A stretch of 49,698 nt of DNA from an uncultured Alphaproteobacteria bacterium (GTDB taxonomy: Bacteria > Pseudomonadota > Alphaproteobacteria > Caulobacterales > Caulobacteraceae). A program made the translations under genes and the position numbers. The stretch lies in assembly GCA_903933475.1 (NCBI GenBank), contig CAIZKE010000208.1, positions 1 through 49,698 of the forward strand. Reading direction: 5' to 3'. The notes beneath the pieces are model-generated. The model saw only the letters and a program-made list of their open reading frames with translations, ran no database searches and had not been told where the DNA came from. This document shows, in pieces, positions 1-8,009 of the stretch (the first letter of the stretch is position 1; each line of letters opens with the position of its first letter).

Positions 1-297
1 CTCGGGCACCGACAGGCACCCCTCCTCGTAGAAGGCGGTCTCATCGGACGCCCAGAGGATCTCGGGATTGACGAAGAAGCGGGGCTCGGGGGGATCGTCC
101 TGCCGGGCCAGGTCCATGACGATCACCTGCCGGGGTACCCCCACCTGGATGGCCGCCAGGCCTATGCCTGGGGCGGCGTACATGGTCTCCAGCATGTCAT
201 CCATCAGCCGGCGCAGGTCGTCATCCACCCGCTCGACGGGGGTGGAGACCTGTTTCAGCACAGGATTGGGGACGGTGAGGATCTCGCGCAGGGCCAT
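1..297 (-). CDS. def: Peptide deformylase, N-terminal part (runs off the window)
   Basis: Removes the formyl group from the N-terminal methionine of nascent proteins in the cytoplasm. The first 99 residues are present. Motif 1 (GIGLAAIQVG) lies near residues 44-53 and the metal-binding motif 2 (EEGCLSVPE, with the catalytic-metal cysteine) is the last thing in the window. The HEXXH motif would be beyond position 1 and cannot be seen. The ATG at 297 gives the standard start MALREIL. It lies 33 bp downstream of the rmuC stop and on the same strand, so the two may be co-transcribed. The family assignment is secure; completeness cannot be judged. Confidence 0.96.
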   Translation of the reverse strand, partial: MALREILTVPNPVLKQVSTPVERVDDDLRRLMDDMLETMYAAPGIGLAAIQVGVPRQVIVMDLARQDDPPEPRFFVNPEILWASDETAFYEEGCLSVPE

Positions 298-330
298 GGC
301 CTTGCCAGTTAGGGACGGGTCCGGGCAGCG

Positions 331-1560
331 TCAAGCCGCGCTGTCGTCGGCGCTGGGTTCGGGACGGGCCAAGGGACGGACGCCAGCCTCGATGTGGGGG
401 AGCTCGGGCATGGGCTTGCCCTCGTGGTCCACGCCCAGGGCCTCGAAGCGCCGGGCCTGGGGCAGGACCCGGCTCTCCAGGGAGCCGACGACCTGGTTGT
501 AGCGCTCCACGGCCTGGGTCAGGGCCTTGCCGACCCCGGCCACGTGGCCACCCATGTCGGAGAGACGCTTGTAGAGTTCCCGGGCGACCCGGGCGATCTC
601 GGCGGCGCCCCGGGCCTGGTCCTCGACCCGCCAGCCGTAGGAGACGGCCTTGCACAGGGCGAAGAGGGTGGTGGGCGTAACCACGACCACCTTCTGCCCC
701 ATGGCCTCGGTCAGGAGGTCGGGCTGGCGGTCGAGGGCGGCGACCAGGAAGCTGTCTCCGGGGATGAACATGGCAACAAAGTCGGCGCTGCCGCCCAGTT
801 CGTCCTGATAGGCCCTGGAGGCCAGGGTGCGGATGTGGTTGCGGACGCTGTCGGCATGGCGGGCCAGGGCGGCCTCACGCTGGGCCTCGTCCGGGGCGTC
901 CTGGGCGTCGAGGAAGGCGCTGATGGAGACCTTGGCGTCGATGACCAGCTCGCCGCCGCCGGGCATGCGGACCACCACGTCGGGCCGCTGGCGACGCTCG
1001 CCTGAGGTGATCGTGACCTGTTCCAGGAAGTCGAACCGGTTTTGCAGGCCCGCCATCTCCAGGACGTTGCGCAAGGTCTGCTCGCCCCAGCGCCCCTGGA
1101 CGCCAACGCCCCGGCGAAGGGCGGCGGTGAGCTTCTGGGTCTCGTCCCGGGCGGCGGTGGAGGCCTGAAGGAGGGCGCCGATCTGCTCGCGCAGGCCACC
1201 GGTCTCCTGGGCCCGGGCCGTCTCCATGTCGGTGACCTGCTTCTGGAACTTCTCGAGGGTGTCGGTCACGGGCTTGAGCTGGCCAGCCAGCTTCTCCTCG
1301 GCCAGCCTCTCGCGCAGCTCGAAGCTCTCGTTGGCGCGGGCGAGGAGCTGGTCGGCGATGGCGCCGGCCGCCTCGGCCTGAAGCAGCTCGGCATTGCGGG
1401 CGGCCATGTCCTCGATGACCTGGACCCGGGCGGCGGTGGCCTGGAGGTCGAAGACCCGCGCCTCGGCGCGATCGGCCCGGCCCCGCTCGAGCACGGCCCA
1501 GACCAGGGCGACGAGGGCCAGGGCGAAACCCAGGAGGGCGATCAGGATCTCGGAGTTCAT
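331..1560 (-). CDS. rmuC: DNA recombination protein RmuC homologue
   Basis: 409 residues. The N-terminus (about residues 4-22) is a single hydrophobic helix that anchors the protein. It is followed by a long Ala/Glu/Arg-rich coiled coil (about 25-135) and the RmuC nuclease-like domain, where WGEQTLRNVLE (about 157-167) and VVIDAKVS-type residues (GELVIDAKVS) are the family landmarks. RmuC limits DNA inversions and rearrangements; its biochemical activity is inferred from a restriction-endonuclease-like fold. The ATG at 1560 has an AGGAA sequence just upstream. The acidic tail after residue 390 is variable in the family. It sits between recR and def on the minus strand, so it belongs with other genome-maintenance genes. 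Confidence 0.93.
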   Translation of the reverse strand: MNSEILIALLGFALALVALVWAVLERGRADRAEARVFDLQATAARVQVIEDMAARNAELLQAEAAGAIADQLLARANESFELRERLAEEKLAGQLKPVTDTLEKFQKQVTDMETARAQETGGLREQIGALLQASTAARDETQKLTAALRRGVGVQGRWGEQTLRNVLEMAGLQNRFDFLEQVTITSGERRQRPDVVVRMPGGGELVIDAKVSISAFLDAQDAPDEAQREAALARHADSVRNHIRTLASRAYQDELGGSADFVAMFIPGDSFLVAALDRQPDLLTEAMGQKVVVVTPTTLFALCKAVSYGWRVEDQARGAAEIARVARELYKRLSDMGGHVAGVGKALTQAVERYNQVVGSLESRVLPQARRFEALGVDHEGKPMPELPHIEAGVRPLARPEPSADDSAA

Positions 1561-1604
1561 GAAGTGTTCCTAGTCCGGAATCACCGGCGTGTCACCGGGT
1601 GCGG

Positions 1605-2207
1605 TCAGGCCGGACGGCGGGCGCGCAGGGCCTGGGCGAGGGTGCCGTCGTCTAGCCAGTCGAGTTCGCCGCCTACGGGAACGCCCCGGGCCAGCAGGGT
1701 GACCTCGGCGCCCGACCCTGACAGCCGCTCGGCCAGGTAGTGGGCGGTGGTCTGGCCGTCCACGGTGGCGGGCAGGGCCAGTATGACCTCGCGTACGCCG
1801 CCGGCGGCGACCCGGGCAACCAGGGCGGCGATCCTGAGGTCGTCGGGACCGACCCCGTCGAGGGCCGAGAGTAGGCCGCCGAGGACGTGGTAGCGCCCGC
1901 GGAAGGTCCCGCCCCGCTCGAGCGCCCAGAGGGAGCCGGCCTCTTCCACCACGCAGACCAGGCCCGCGTCCCGGGTCCCGTCCGAGCAGACCGTGCAGGG
2001 ATCCCGGGTGTCGAGGGCACCACAGGTGGTGCAGGCCCGGACCTTGGCTGCGGCGTCGGCCAGGGCCTCGGCCAGGGGGGTCATCAGCTGCTCTCGGCGC
2101 TTGAGCAGGGTGAGGGCCGCCCGGCGCGCCGAACGGGGCCCCAACCCCGGCAGGCGGGACAGGAGGCTGATCAGCCTTTCGATCTCGGGTCCCGCAGATG
2201 CGGCCAA
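1605..2207 (-). CDS. recR: Recombination mediator protein RecR
   Basis: 200 residues if started at the TTG at 2207, which matches the usual RecR length and has a GGAGG ribosome site about 8 nt upstream. The open frame continues 40 codons further, but that extension is not RecR-like and would overlap the divergent gene's leader. Visible parts are an N-terminal helix-hairpin-helix (LPGLGPRSARR, about residues 19-29), four zinc-ligand cysteines C59, C62, C71 and C74, and a Toprim domain (VVEEAGSLWALE onward). RecR acts with RecO and RecF to load RecA at gaps. In many bacteria recR lies next to dnaX; here the DUF4153 gene separates them on the other strand. Confidence 0.95.
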   Translation of the reverse strand: MAASAGPEIERLISLLSRLPGLGPRSARRAALTLLKRREQLMTPLAEALADAAAKVRACTTCGALDTRDPCTVCSDGTRDAGLVCVVEEAGSLWALERGGTFRGRYHVLGGLLSALDGVGPDDLRIAALVARVAAGGVREVILALPATVDGQTTAHYLAERLSGSGAEVTLLARGVPVGGELDWLDDGTLAQALRARRPA

Positions 2208-2299
2208 GGCCCCTGCCTCCCATGGTTCGGAAACGACTTGCAGGGTGCACCCCGAGGGGTGATTCTGTCCAAGCCCGCCCGCCAGACAAGGATGAGGAC

Positions 2300-4015
2300 A
2301 TGGCGCGACCGTCCCGATCAGTTCCACGATCCTCTGCCAAGGACCTCGCGGTCCGCGCCCTCCTGGGCCTCGCCGGGGGCATCGCGGTCTGGGCGGTGAT
2401 CCGCTGGACGCCAGAGACTGAGGGCCTGAAGGCCGTGCGCGGGATCCTGGCGCTGGCCTCGCTCACGCTGCCTGTCGTGCTGCTCGGTGGCTACGGGGCC
2501 CTGCGCCCGCGCACCCTGGCCCTGTGGACACTGGCAGCTGCGGGGGTGTCGGTCCTTGGAGGAATCGGTCGCATGGGTGCGCCGGTGAACGCCAATGTGC
2601 CGCCGGTCCCTGCCGCAGGCACCCTGGTCCTGGCCTGCCTGGCACTGATCATCGGGCATGTCCTCGTCCTGGCCCGGGAAGGCGCCGGACGGGGGAACCC
2701 CTGGCCCCGCCACTTCGCCATCGCCTGGGCCGATGGTGTCCGCGCCGCCCTGTCCGTGGCCCTGGTCGGTGCCCTGTTCGGGCTGGTCGTCCTGGCCTCC
2801 AACCTGTTCGAGCTGATCGGCTTCAAGGCCGTGGGCGGGTTCCTCTCCCGGCTAGGCGTCCTCTGGCCGCTGATGGGCCTGGCCTTCGGACTCGGGGTCC
2901 ATTTCACGGCCGGGCGGGCGGAACTGGCGGCGGGCGCCCGGGCCCTCGGCCTGGGGCTGCTGGCCTGGCTCCTGCCCGTGATGGTCTTCCTGGTGGCTAC
3001 CTTCCTGGGGACCCTGCCCTTCACCGGCCTCAAGCCCCTTTGGGACACCGGTTCGGCTGCAGCCCTGCTCATCGCCGCCTGCATCGGGCTGATCATCCTG
3101 GTCAACGCCGCCGTCCAGGACGAGACCAACCCTGCGAAGATCCCGCGGATCCTCAGGTACGCCGCCCGGCTCGGTGGCCTCCTGATGGCACCCCTGGTGG
3201 TGATCGCCGCGGTGGGGATCTTCCTGCGCATCGACCAGCATGGCTTGTCGCCTGACCGGGTCCGCGCCCTGGCCTGCCTCCTGGTCCTGGCGGTCTTCGC
3301 CGGCGGGCACCTCCTGGCGGCTCTGTCCCGGCGGTCCTGGATCGAGGCCTTCGGCAAGGCGAACCTGACCGGAGTCCTGGCGGCCCTTGTCGCCATCCTG
3401 TTCACCCTCAGCCCGGTCGGGGACCCTGACCGCCTTTCGGTGATGGACCAGATGCGGCGGCTGGCCTCCGGCCAGGTCGCGCTGGACCGCTTCGACTTCG
3501 ACCTCCTGCGGTTCGACACCGGCGAGCTTGGCCGGACGGCCCTGCGAGAACTGGCCGCCCGTCCCGGGGACGCGCCCCGCGACGCGGAGATTCGGCGTGC
3601 GGCCAGCGAGGCCCTGGCGAGCAAGACGCGCAGGGCCGTGCGCGTCGCCCCGCCCGTGGTCATCCCCGTGGGCGCCGCACCCATTCCGGCTGATTTCATC
3701 TCCAGCATGGCCACGATTTACTGCGACAGGGAGCAGCCCTGTGGTGCGATGAGCCTGGATATCACCGATGACGGCAAGGCCGAGGTCCTGTTGCAGCGCG
3801 GAATTTGGCTTGAGGCCTGGACGCCAGACTCGACGGGCTGGCGCAAGCTGGGTGACCTCGGCGTGCCTTGCCCGGTGAACTCGAAGCCCTTCCTTGCCGC
3901 CGACGTCCGCGTCGCGCCGCCCAGGGACAAGGTCCAGGACGTGATGGTGGGCGGGGTGCGGCTGCGCCTCGATCCCGAGCTCGCCGCCTGTCCGCCGGGC
4001 GGGGCGGGGGGCTAG
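2300..4015 (+). CDS. DUF4153-type multi-pass membrane protein
   Basis: 571 residues from the ATG at 2300 (MARPSRSVPRS), preceded by AAGG/GAGG. Roughly ten hydrophobic helices fill residues 15-400, with repeated short charged loops. A soluble C-terminal tail follows; it contains a CxxxxC-like pair (YCDREQPC) and a further Cys near the end. The layout resembles DUF4153 membrane proteins, whose function is unknown; the assignment rests on topology and overall composition. The gene diverges from recR (93 bp between starts, probably a shared promoter region). It converges on dnaX with a 4-bp overlap of the two stop regions. No catalytic motif was recognised. Confidence 0.7.
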   Translation: MARPSRSVPRSSAKDLAVRALLGLAGGIAVWAVIRWTPETEGLKAVRGILALASLTLPVVLLGGYGALRPRTLALWTLAAAGVSVLGGIGRMGAPVNANVPPVPAAGTLVLACLALIIGHVLVLAREGAGRGNPWPRHFAIAWADGVRAALSVALVGALFGLVVLASNLFELIGFKAVGGFLSRLGVLWPLMGLAFGLGVHFTAGRAELAAGARALGLGLLAWLLPVMVFLVATFLGTLPFTGLKPLWDTGSAAALLIAACIGLIILVNAAVQDETNPAKIPRILRYAARLGGLLMAPLVVIAAVGIFLRIDQHGLSPDRVRALACLLVLAVFAGGHLLAALSRRSWIEAFGKANLTGVLAALVAILFTLSPVGDPDRLSVMDQMRRLASGQVALDRFDFDLLRFDTGELGRTALRELAARPGDAPRDAEIRRAASEALASKTRRAVRVAPPVVIPVGAAPIPADFISSMATIYCDREQPCGAMSLDITDDGKAEVLLQRGIWLEAWTPDSTGWRKLGDLGVPCPVNSKPFLAADVRVAPPRDKVQDVMVGGVRLRLDPELAACPPGGAGG

Positions 4016-5853
4016 TCCTCCGCCGCGTCTTCCCCCAGGTCGTCGACAAGGGCCGGCTCCGGCGGGGGCAGGTGGCGGATCTGGACGACCTCTGCGCCCG
4101 GAAAGGCCTCGAGCACGGACAGGACGAAGGGGTCCTGGCTGATCTCGGCCCGGGTCTCGCGGCCCTCCCGGGTCTGGCGCTCCCAGAGGCTTTCGGCGCC
4201 CCCGCCGCCCTGGGCGGCCACCAGCCAGGGTTGTCCGGTCCAGGCCTTCAGGCGGCCCACCAGGCGCTGGGCCAGATTGGTGGGCGCGCCGGGCGCGGGC
4301 TCGAACTCCAGGACCCCGGGCCGGAAGCTGACCGGACGGACGAAGCGCTCGACGTCGAGCTTGAGGGCGATGTCCCGTTCGGCGTCGATCAGGGCGATCA
4401 GGTCCTCGAAGGTCTGCAGGACCGGTGTCTGCCGGGCCTCGGCCTGGGGGGCACCCTGGGGCGCGCTCTGGGGGGCCAGGGCTCTCGCCGCCCCGCCCTG
4501 GGTCGTTCCGCCGCCCGTTGATCCGCCGCCTGTCGATCCGCCACCCGTGGATCCGCCGCCGCCGGCCGGCATCTCGCCGTTCCTCAGCAGCTTCAGGGCC
4601 TCTTCAGGCCCGGGCAGGTCGGCGGCGTGGGCCAGGCGGATCAGGGCCATGTCTGTCGCCGCCGCGGGGTCCGGCGCGCGCCCGACCTCATCGTGGGCCT
4701 TGAGCAGCATCTGCCAGAGGCGGGCAAGACTGGGGGCCGAGACGGCGGCGCCGGCCGCGGCGAGGCGGGCGGCCTGATCCTTCGGGAGGGTCAGGGCCTG
4801 GGGGCCAACGGCCCGGGCCACAGAGGCGCCGTGCGCGTGCTCCAGCAGGTCGAGCACGACCTGGGCCGGCTCGGCGCCAAGGGCGTAGAGCTGGCGGAAG
4901 GCGCTGACGGCGCCGCCAGGATCGCCCTTCAGGACATGTTCGAAAAGGTCCAGGGTCCCCGCCCGGTCGGCCAGGCCCAGCATGTCGCGGATCAGGGCAG
5001 CGGGCACGGTCTGCCCGGGGTCGGCCTGGACGATGGCCTGGTCCAGCAGGGACTGGGCGTCCCGCACCGAGCCCTCGGCGGCCCGGGCGATCAGGGTCAG
5101 GCCCTCGGCCTCAACCCGCACCCCCTCGGCCTCGAGGATCATCTGCAGGTTGCGGATGATGTCGTCGGGCTCCACCCGGCGCAGGTCGAACCTCTGGCAG
5201 CGCGAGAGGATGGTGACCGGCACCTTGCGGATCTCGGTGGTGGCGAAGATGAACTTGGCGTGGGGCGGCGGCTCTTCGAGGGTCTTCAGAAGCGCATTGA
5301 AGGCGCCCGTCGAGAGCATGTGCACCTCGTCGATGATGTAGACCTTGTAGCGCGCCTCCACCGGGGCGTAGCGCACCCCGTCCAGGAGGTCGCGCATGTC
5401 GGCGACGCCGGTCCGGCTGGCGGCGTCCAGCTCCAGAACATCCATGTGCCGGCCCTCGATGATGGCGCGGCAGTGCCGGCCCTCGATGGACAGGTCCAGG
5501 CTGGGGGCGTCGACGGAGTCCGTCTGGAAGTTCAGCGCCCGGGCGAGGAGCCGGGCCGTGGTGGTCTTGCCCACCCCCCGCACGCCGGTGAGCATGAAGG
5601 CGTGGGCGATGCGTCCGGCGGCGAAGGCGTTGCGCAGGGTCCGGACCATGGCTTCCTGGCCATAGAGGTCCTCGAAGGTCCGCGGGCGATACTTGCGGGC
5701 GATGACGGTGTAGGCTGCGGAGCCATCGGTCGCGGGCACCCGGGCAGGCATTGGCTCTGGCGTCGCAGTTGGCGCGGGGTCGCCGAACATGTCCGCGGTA
5801 TCGGGATCCCGCTCCGGCGCATCAGGTTCGGGCGTGAGATCTTCGTCGGCCAT
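4012..5853 (-). CDS. dnaX: DNA polymerase III subunits gamma/tau
   Basis: 613 residues from the ATG at 5853 (MADEDL); an ATG at 5862 is possible and neither has a clear Shine-Dalgarno. An acidic/proline-rich head (1-45) precedes the AAA+ core. Walker A is GVRGVGKT (90-97), Walker B-like VYIIDEVHML, sensor 1 FATTEIRKVP, with SRC as the arginine-finger region. The zinc module that has four cysteines in E. coli DnaX retains only one Cys here (EGRHC). A Gly/Ser/Thr-rich tandem linker (encoded at 4506-4565) joins the clamp-loader core to the tau-specific C-terminal region. DnaX organises the clamp loader and dimerises the replicative polymerase. It lies just downstream of the SRP RNA gene on the same strand. 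Confidence 0.97.
   Translation of the reverse strand: MADEDLTPEPDAPERDPDTADMFGDPAPTATPEPMPARVPATDGSAAYTVIARKYRPRTFEDLYGQEAMVRTLRNAFAAGRIAHAFMLTGVRGVGKTTTARLLARALNFQTDSVDAPSLDLSIEGRHCRAIIEGRHMDVLELDAASRTGVADMRDLLDGVRYAPVEARYKVYIIDEVHMLSTGAFNALLKTLEEPPPHAKFIFATTEIRKVPVTILSRCQRFDLRRVEPDDIIRNLQMILEAEGVRVEAEGLTLIARAAEGSVRDAQSLLDQAIVQADPGQTVPAALIRDMLGLADRAGTLDLFEHVLKGDPGGAVSAFRQLYALGAEPAQVVLDLLEHAHGASVARAVGPQALTLPKDQAARLAAAGAAVSAPSLARLWQMLLKAHDEVGRAPDPAAATDMALIRLAHAADLPGPEEALKLLRNGEMPAGGGGSTGGGSTGGGSTGGGTTQGGAARALAPQSAPQGAPQAEARQTPVLQTFEDLIALIDAERDIALKLDVERFVRPVSFRPGVLEFEPAPGAPTNLAQRLVGRLKAWTGQPWLVAAQGGGGAESLWERQTREGRETRAEISQDPFVLSVLEAFPGAEVVQIRHLPPPEPALVDDLGEDAAED
4506..4565 (-). repeat. 15-bp tandem repeat in dnaX encoding a GGGST linker
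   Basis: About four imperfect 15-bp units of the type ATCCGCCGCCTGTCG (plus-strand reading) encode consecutive Gly-Gly-Gly-Ser-Thr pentads. They sit between the AAA+ core and the C-terminal region of DnaX. Units differ at several third-codon positions, so the amino-acid repeat is better conserved than the DNA. It is read as a flexible linker. Confidence 0.85.
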
Positions 5854-5873
5854 GGTCGCCATGCGGGCTGGGT

Positions 5874-5967
5874 GGAGACCGGACAACGACCCGGAACGTG
5901 ACTCGTTACGGCTGCTTCCTTCCGGACCTGACCGAGTTGGCGAGGCGTCCGCCCGTCGCCGATCTCC
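5874..5967 (-). ncRNA. ffs: Signal recognition particle RNA, small bacterial type (4.5S)
   Basis: The minus strand contains the near-universal SRP RNA core GGTCAGGTCCGGAAGGAAGC followed by AGCC, which forms the symmetric and asymmetric loops bound by Ffh. The 5' end GGAGATCGG and 3' end CCGGTCTCC pair over nine positions (one G-U), defining a 94-nt RNA with ends at 5967 and 5874. The dnaX start follows 21 nt later, so ffs and dnaX are neighbours on one strand, as in many bacteria. The RNA targets membrane proteins co-translationally with Ffh and FtsY. No protein-coding frame explains this conservation. Confidence 0.95.
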
Positions 5968-5973
5968 ATTCCC

Positions 5974-6002
5974 TATATCGCGATCCCGGGGCCTCGACGC
6001 AA
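5974..6002 (-). promoter_or_regulatory. Promoter of ffs
   Basis: On the minus strand, TTGCGT (5997-6002) and GATATA (5974-5979) are separated by 17 bp. The -10 ends seven nucleotides before the predicted first base of the SRP RNA at 5967, the spacing expected for a sigma-70 start site. Confidence 0.65.
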
Positions 6003-6041
6003 GCGTGTGCAGAATTCCGCCTGTGGGCTAATATCCGACTC

Positions 6042-6968
6042 ATGTCCCTGAACGCCTTCCAGAACACCTTCGCCGGCAATCCCCTCGATCGCGTCAGCGA
6101 GCACCGCAAGGACGCCGCCTGGCTCGCTGAGCGCCTCGCTTCCGACCAGTCCCTGGGCCTCGTGCTCTGGAACGGGAAGGCCCTTGTTGAGCGGTCCTCC
6201 TCGGGCGGGACCCAGATCGCCTACCTGCCCTCGCGCCTTGTTGAGGACCTGTCCGGCGGCCCCGAGCGGCTCCTGTTCATGGGCCTTTGGCAGGAGACCG
6301 CGGTGTTCGCCGTCGACCTCGAAGGCCCGGCCGATCCCACCGAAGGCCCGCTGCAGGGCATGGGCCGGTTCGAGGACGCCCGGGCCCTGGCCTCGAGCCT
6401 TACGCCGGGCGAGATCGCCATCGTCGGCACGGCCAAGGGCGTCTTCGAATGGCGTCGCAAACATCGCGCCTGTTCCGTCTGCGGCGAACCGACCCGGGCC
6501 GCGGAGGGCGGCTGGAAACGGGAGTGTCCCGCCTGCAGCGCCGATCACTTCCCGAGGACGGACCCGGTGGTCATCATGCTGGCCGTGCATGGCGACCGCT
6601 GCATGCTGGGACGGCAGGCGGCCTGGCCTGCCGGCATGTTCTCGGCCCTCGCAGGGTTTCTTGAGCCCGGAGAGTCCATCGAGGAGGCCTGCGCCCGCGA
6701 GCTCTTCGAGGAGGCGGGCCTTAGGGCGACCTCGGTCCGCTACCATTCCTCCCAGCCCTGGCCCTTCCCCAATTCGCTGATGATCGGCCTGATCGCCGAG
6801 GTGGACAGCGACGAAGCCCAGCCGGACCAGACCGAGCTGTCCGAAGTGCGCTGGTACACGCGGGACGAGGCCCGGGCCCTGCTGGCCGGCGAGATCCGGG
6901 GCAGCTTCGCCCCGCCCGCCATGGCCATTGCCCACCAGCTCATCAAGGCGTGGGCGGAGGCGGCCTAA
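6042..6968 (+). CDS. nudC: NAD(+) diphosphatase / NADH pyrophosphatase NudC
   Basis: 308 residues from the ATG at 6042; the upstream open frame overlaps ffs and is not protein-like. A zinc ribbon has C144, C147, C162 and C165. The Nudix box runs from G205 (GFLEPGESIEEACARELFEE) and is followed by the NADH-pyrophosphatase signature SQPWPFPNS (237-245), which separates NudC from other Nudix enzymes. The family hydrolyses NAD(H) to NMN(H) and AMP and can remove NAD caps from RNA. There is no Shine-Dalgarno before the start, but TAATAT lies at 6029-6034, about the distance of a -10 box from the ATG itself. A leaderless mRNA is therefore possible. Confidence 0.95.
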   Translation: MSLNAFQNTFAGNPLDRVSEHRKDAAWLAERLASDQSLGLVLWNGKALVERSSSGGTQIAYLPSRLVEDLSGGPERLLFMGLWQETAVFAVDLEGPADPTEGPLQGMGRFEDARALASSLTPGEIAIVGTAKGVFEWRRKHRACSVCGEPTRAAEGGWKRECPACSADHFPRTDPVVIMLAVHGDRCMLGRQAAWPAGMFSALAGFLEPGESIEEACARELFEEAGLRATSVRYHSSQPWPFPNSLMIGLIAEVDSDEAQPDQTELSEVRWYTRDEARALLAGEIRGSFAPPAMAIAHQLIKAWAEAA

Positions 6969-6997
6969 GGCTGCAGGGGCCCGGCTGAACCGCAGCA

Positions 6998-7109
6998 GAC
7001 CCCCTCACCTGGCTTTGCCGGGAGCTCCCCCTTGGGGGAGCAACTGGCTCCGTAATTCCTCCCCCGAGGGGAACGTGGACCGGTGCCTGCGCCGGGGCGG
7101 GGGGGGGTC
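6998..7109. repeat. Palindromic intergenic repeat (REP-like, degenerate)
   Basis: The segment opens with GACCCCCTC and closes with GGGGGGGGGTC. Between them are a near-perfect hairpin CCTGGC-TTT-GCCGGG, a perfect palindrome GCTCCCCC-TT-GGGGGAGC (7024-7041) and a second degenerate CCTCCCC/GAGGGG element. The design (GACCCCCTC ... paired CTCCCCC arms ... GAGGGGGTC) matches the dispersed intergenic palindromes common in Caulobacterales genomes, from memory rather than a search. It lies between the convergent nudC and pheA and could also stop transcription. Confidence 0.6.
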
Positions 7110-7160
7110 AACAGCGCTTCAGCCGACCCCCGAGATCTTCTTTCCGACGGTGTTTGTCCT

Positions 7161-8009
7161 CTATCCCACCTGGGCCCGGTAGGGATCGGCGGGGTAGACG
7201 CCGAGGATTTCGAATCGCTCCGAGAAGAACTGCAGCTCCTCGAAGGCCCGGGCGACGGCGGGGTCTTCGGGACGCCCGTCGATCTCGGAATAGAAGAAGG
7301 TCGCCGTGAAGGCGGCGTTCTCCATGTAGCTTTCCACCTTGGTCATGTTGACGCCGTTGGTGGCGAAGCCGCCGAGGGCCTTGTAGAGGGCCGCCGGCAG
7401 GTTCCGGACCCGGAAGACAAAGCTGGTCACGCAGCGGACGCCAGGCGCCGGCCCCGGGGCGTCGTGGTCTGCGGTCATGACCAGGAAGCGCGTGGTGTTG
7501 TCGTGGGTGTCCTCGATGTCCGCCTGCAGGATTTCGAGGCCATAGAGCCGCGCCGCCAGGGCCGGGGCGATGGCGGCACGGGTCGGGTCCGGATGCTCCG
7601 AGAGCCGGCGGGCCGCCAGGGCGGTGTCGCTGACCGGATCCCGGGACAGGCCAAGATTCGCGATCACCTCCCGGCACTGGGCGAAGGCGATGGGCATGGA
7701 GACCACGGTCTTCAGGTCCTCGAGCCGGACGCCCGGATTGGCCATCAGCTGGAAATGGATGGGCTTGAAGTACTCGCCGATGATCCGCAGGCCCGAGGAC
7801 GGCAGCAGGTGATGGACGTCCGCAACCCGGCCGGCGATGGAATTCTCCACCGGGATCATGCCCAGGCGGCAGTCGCCGGACCGCACGGCCTCGAAAGCCT
7901 CCTCGAAGGTTGCGCAGGGCGCGGGCTCCATGTCGGGGAAGGCGGCCTGGCAGGCTTCGTGGCTGTTGGCCCCAAGCTCTCCCTGGAAGGCGATCCGGTT
8001 GGGGTTCAT
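7161..8009 (-). CDS. pheA: Prephenate dehydratase
   Basis: 282 residues. Converts prephenate to phenylpyruvate in phenylalanine synthesis. The dehydratase domain opens with IAFQGELGANSHEA and includes the catalytic DTHDNTTRFLV segment (about residues 166-176). A C-terminal ACT domain (about 190-270) carries the ESYMEN element, a variant of the phenylalanine-binding ESRP region, so feedback inhibition by phenylalanine is likely. There is no chorismate mutase domain, so mutase must be encoded elsewhere. The start ATG overlaps the kdsB stop (ATGA, 4 bp), which implies translational coupling, with kdsB first. Confidence 0.95.
   Translation of the reverse strand: MNPNRIAFQGELGANSHEACQAAFPDMEPAPCATFEEAFEAVRSGDCRLGMIPVENSIAGRVADVHHLLPSSGLRIIGEYFKPIHFQLMANPGVRLEDLKTVVSMPIAFAQCREVIANLGLSRDPVSDTALAARRLSEHPDPTRAAIAPALAARLYGLEILQADIEDTHDNTTRFLVMTADHDAPGPAPGVRCVTSFVFRVRNLPAALYKALGGFATNGVNMTKVESYMENAAFTATFFYSEIDGRPEDPAVARAFEELQFFSERFEILGVYPADPYRAQVG

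Noticed and set aside
5898..6041. N-terminal extension of NudC by 48 residues
   Set aside because: It would be encoded over the conserved SRP RNA gene and its promoter, and the NudC alignment begins naturally at the ATG at 6042.
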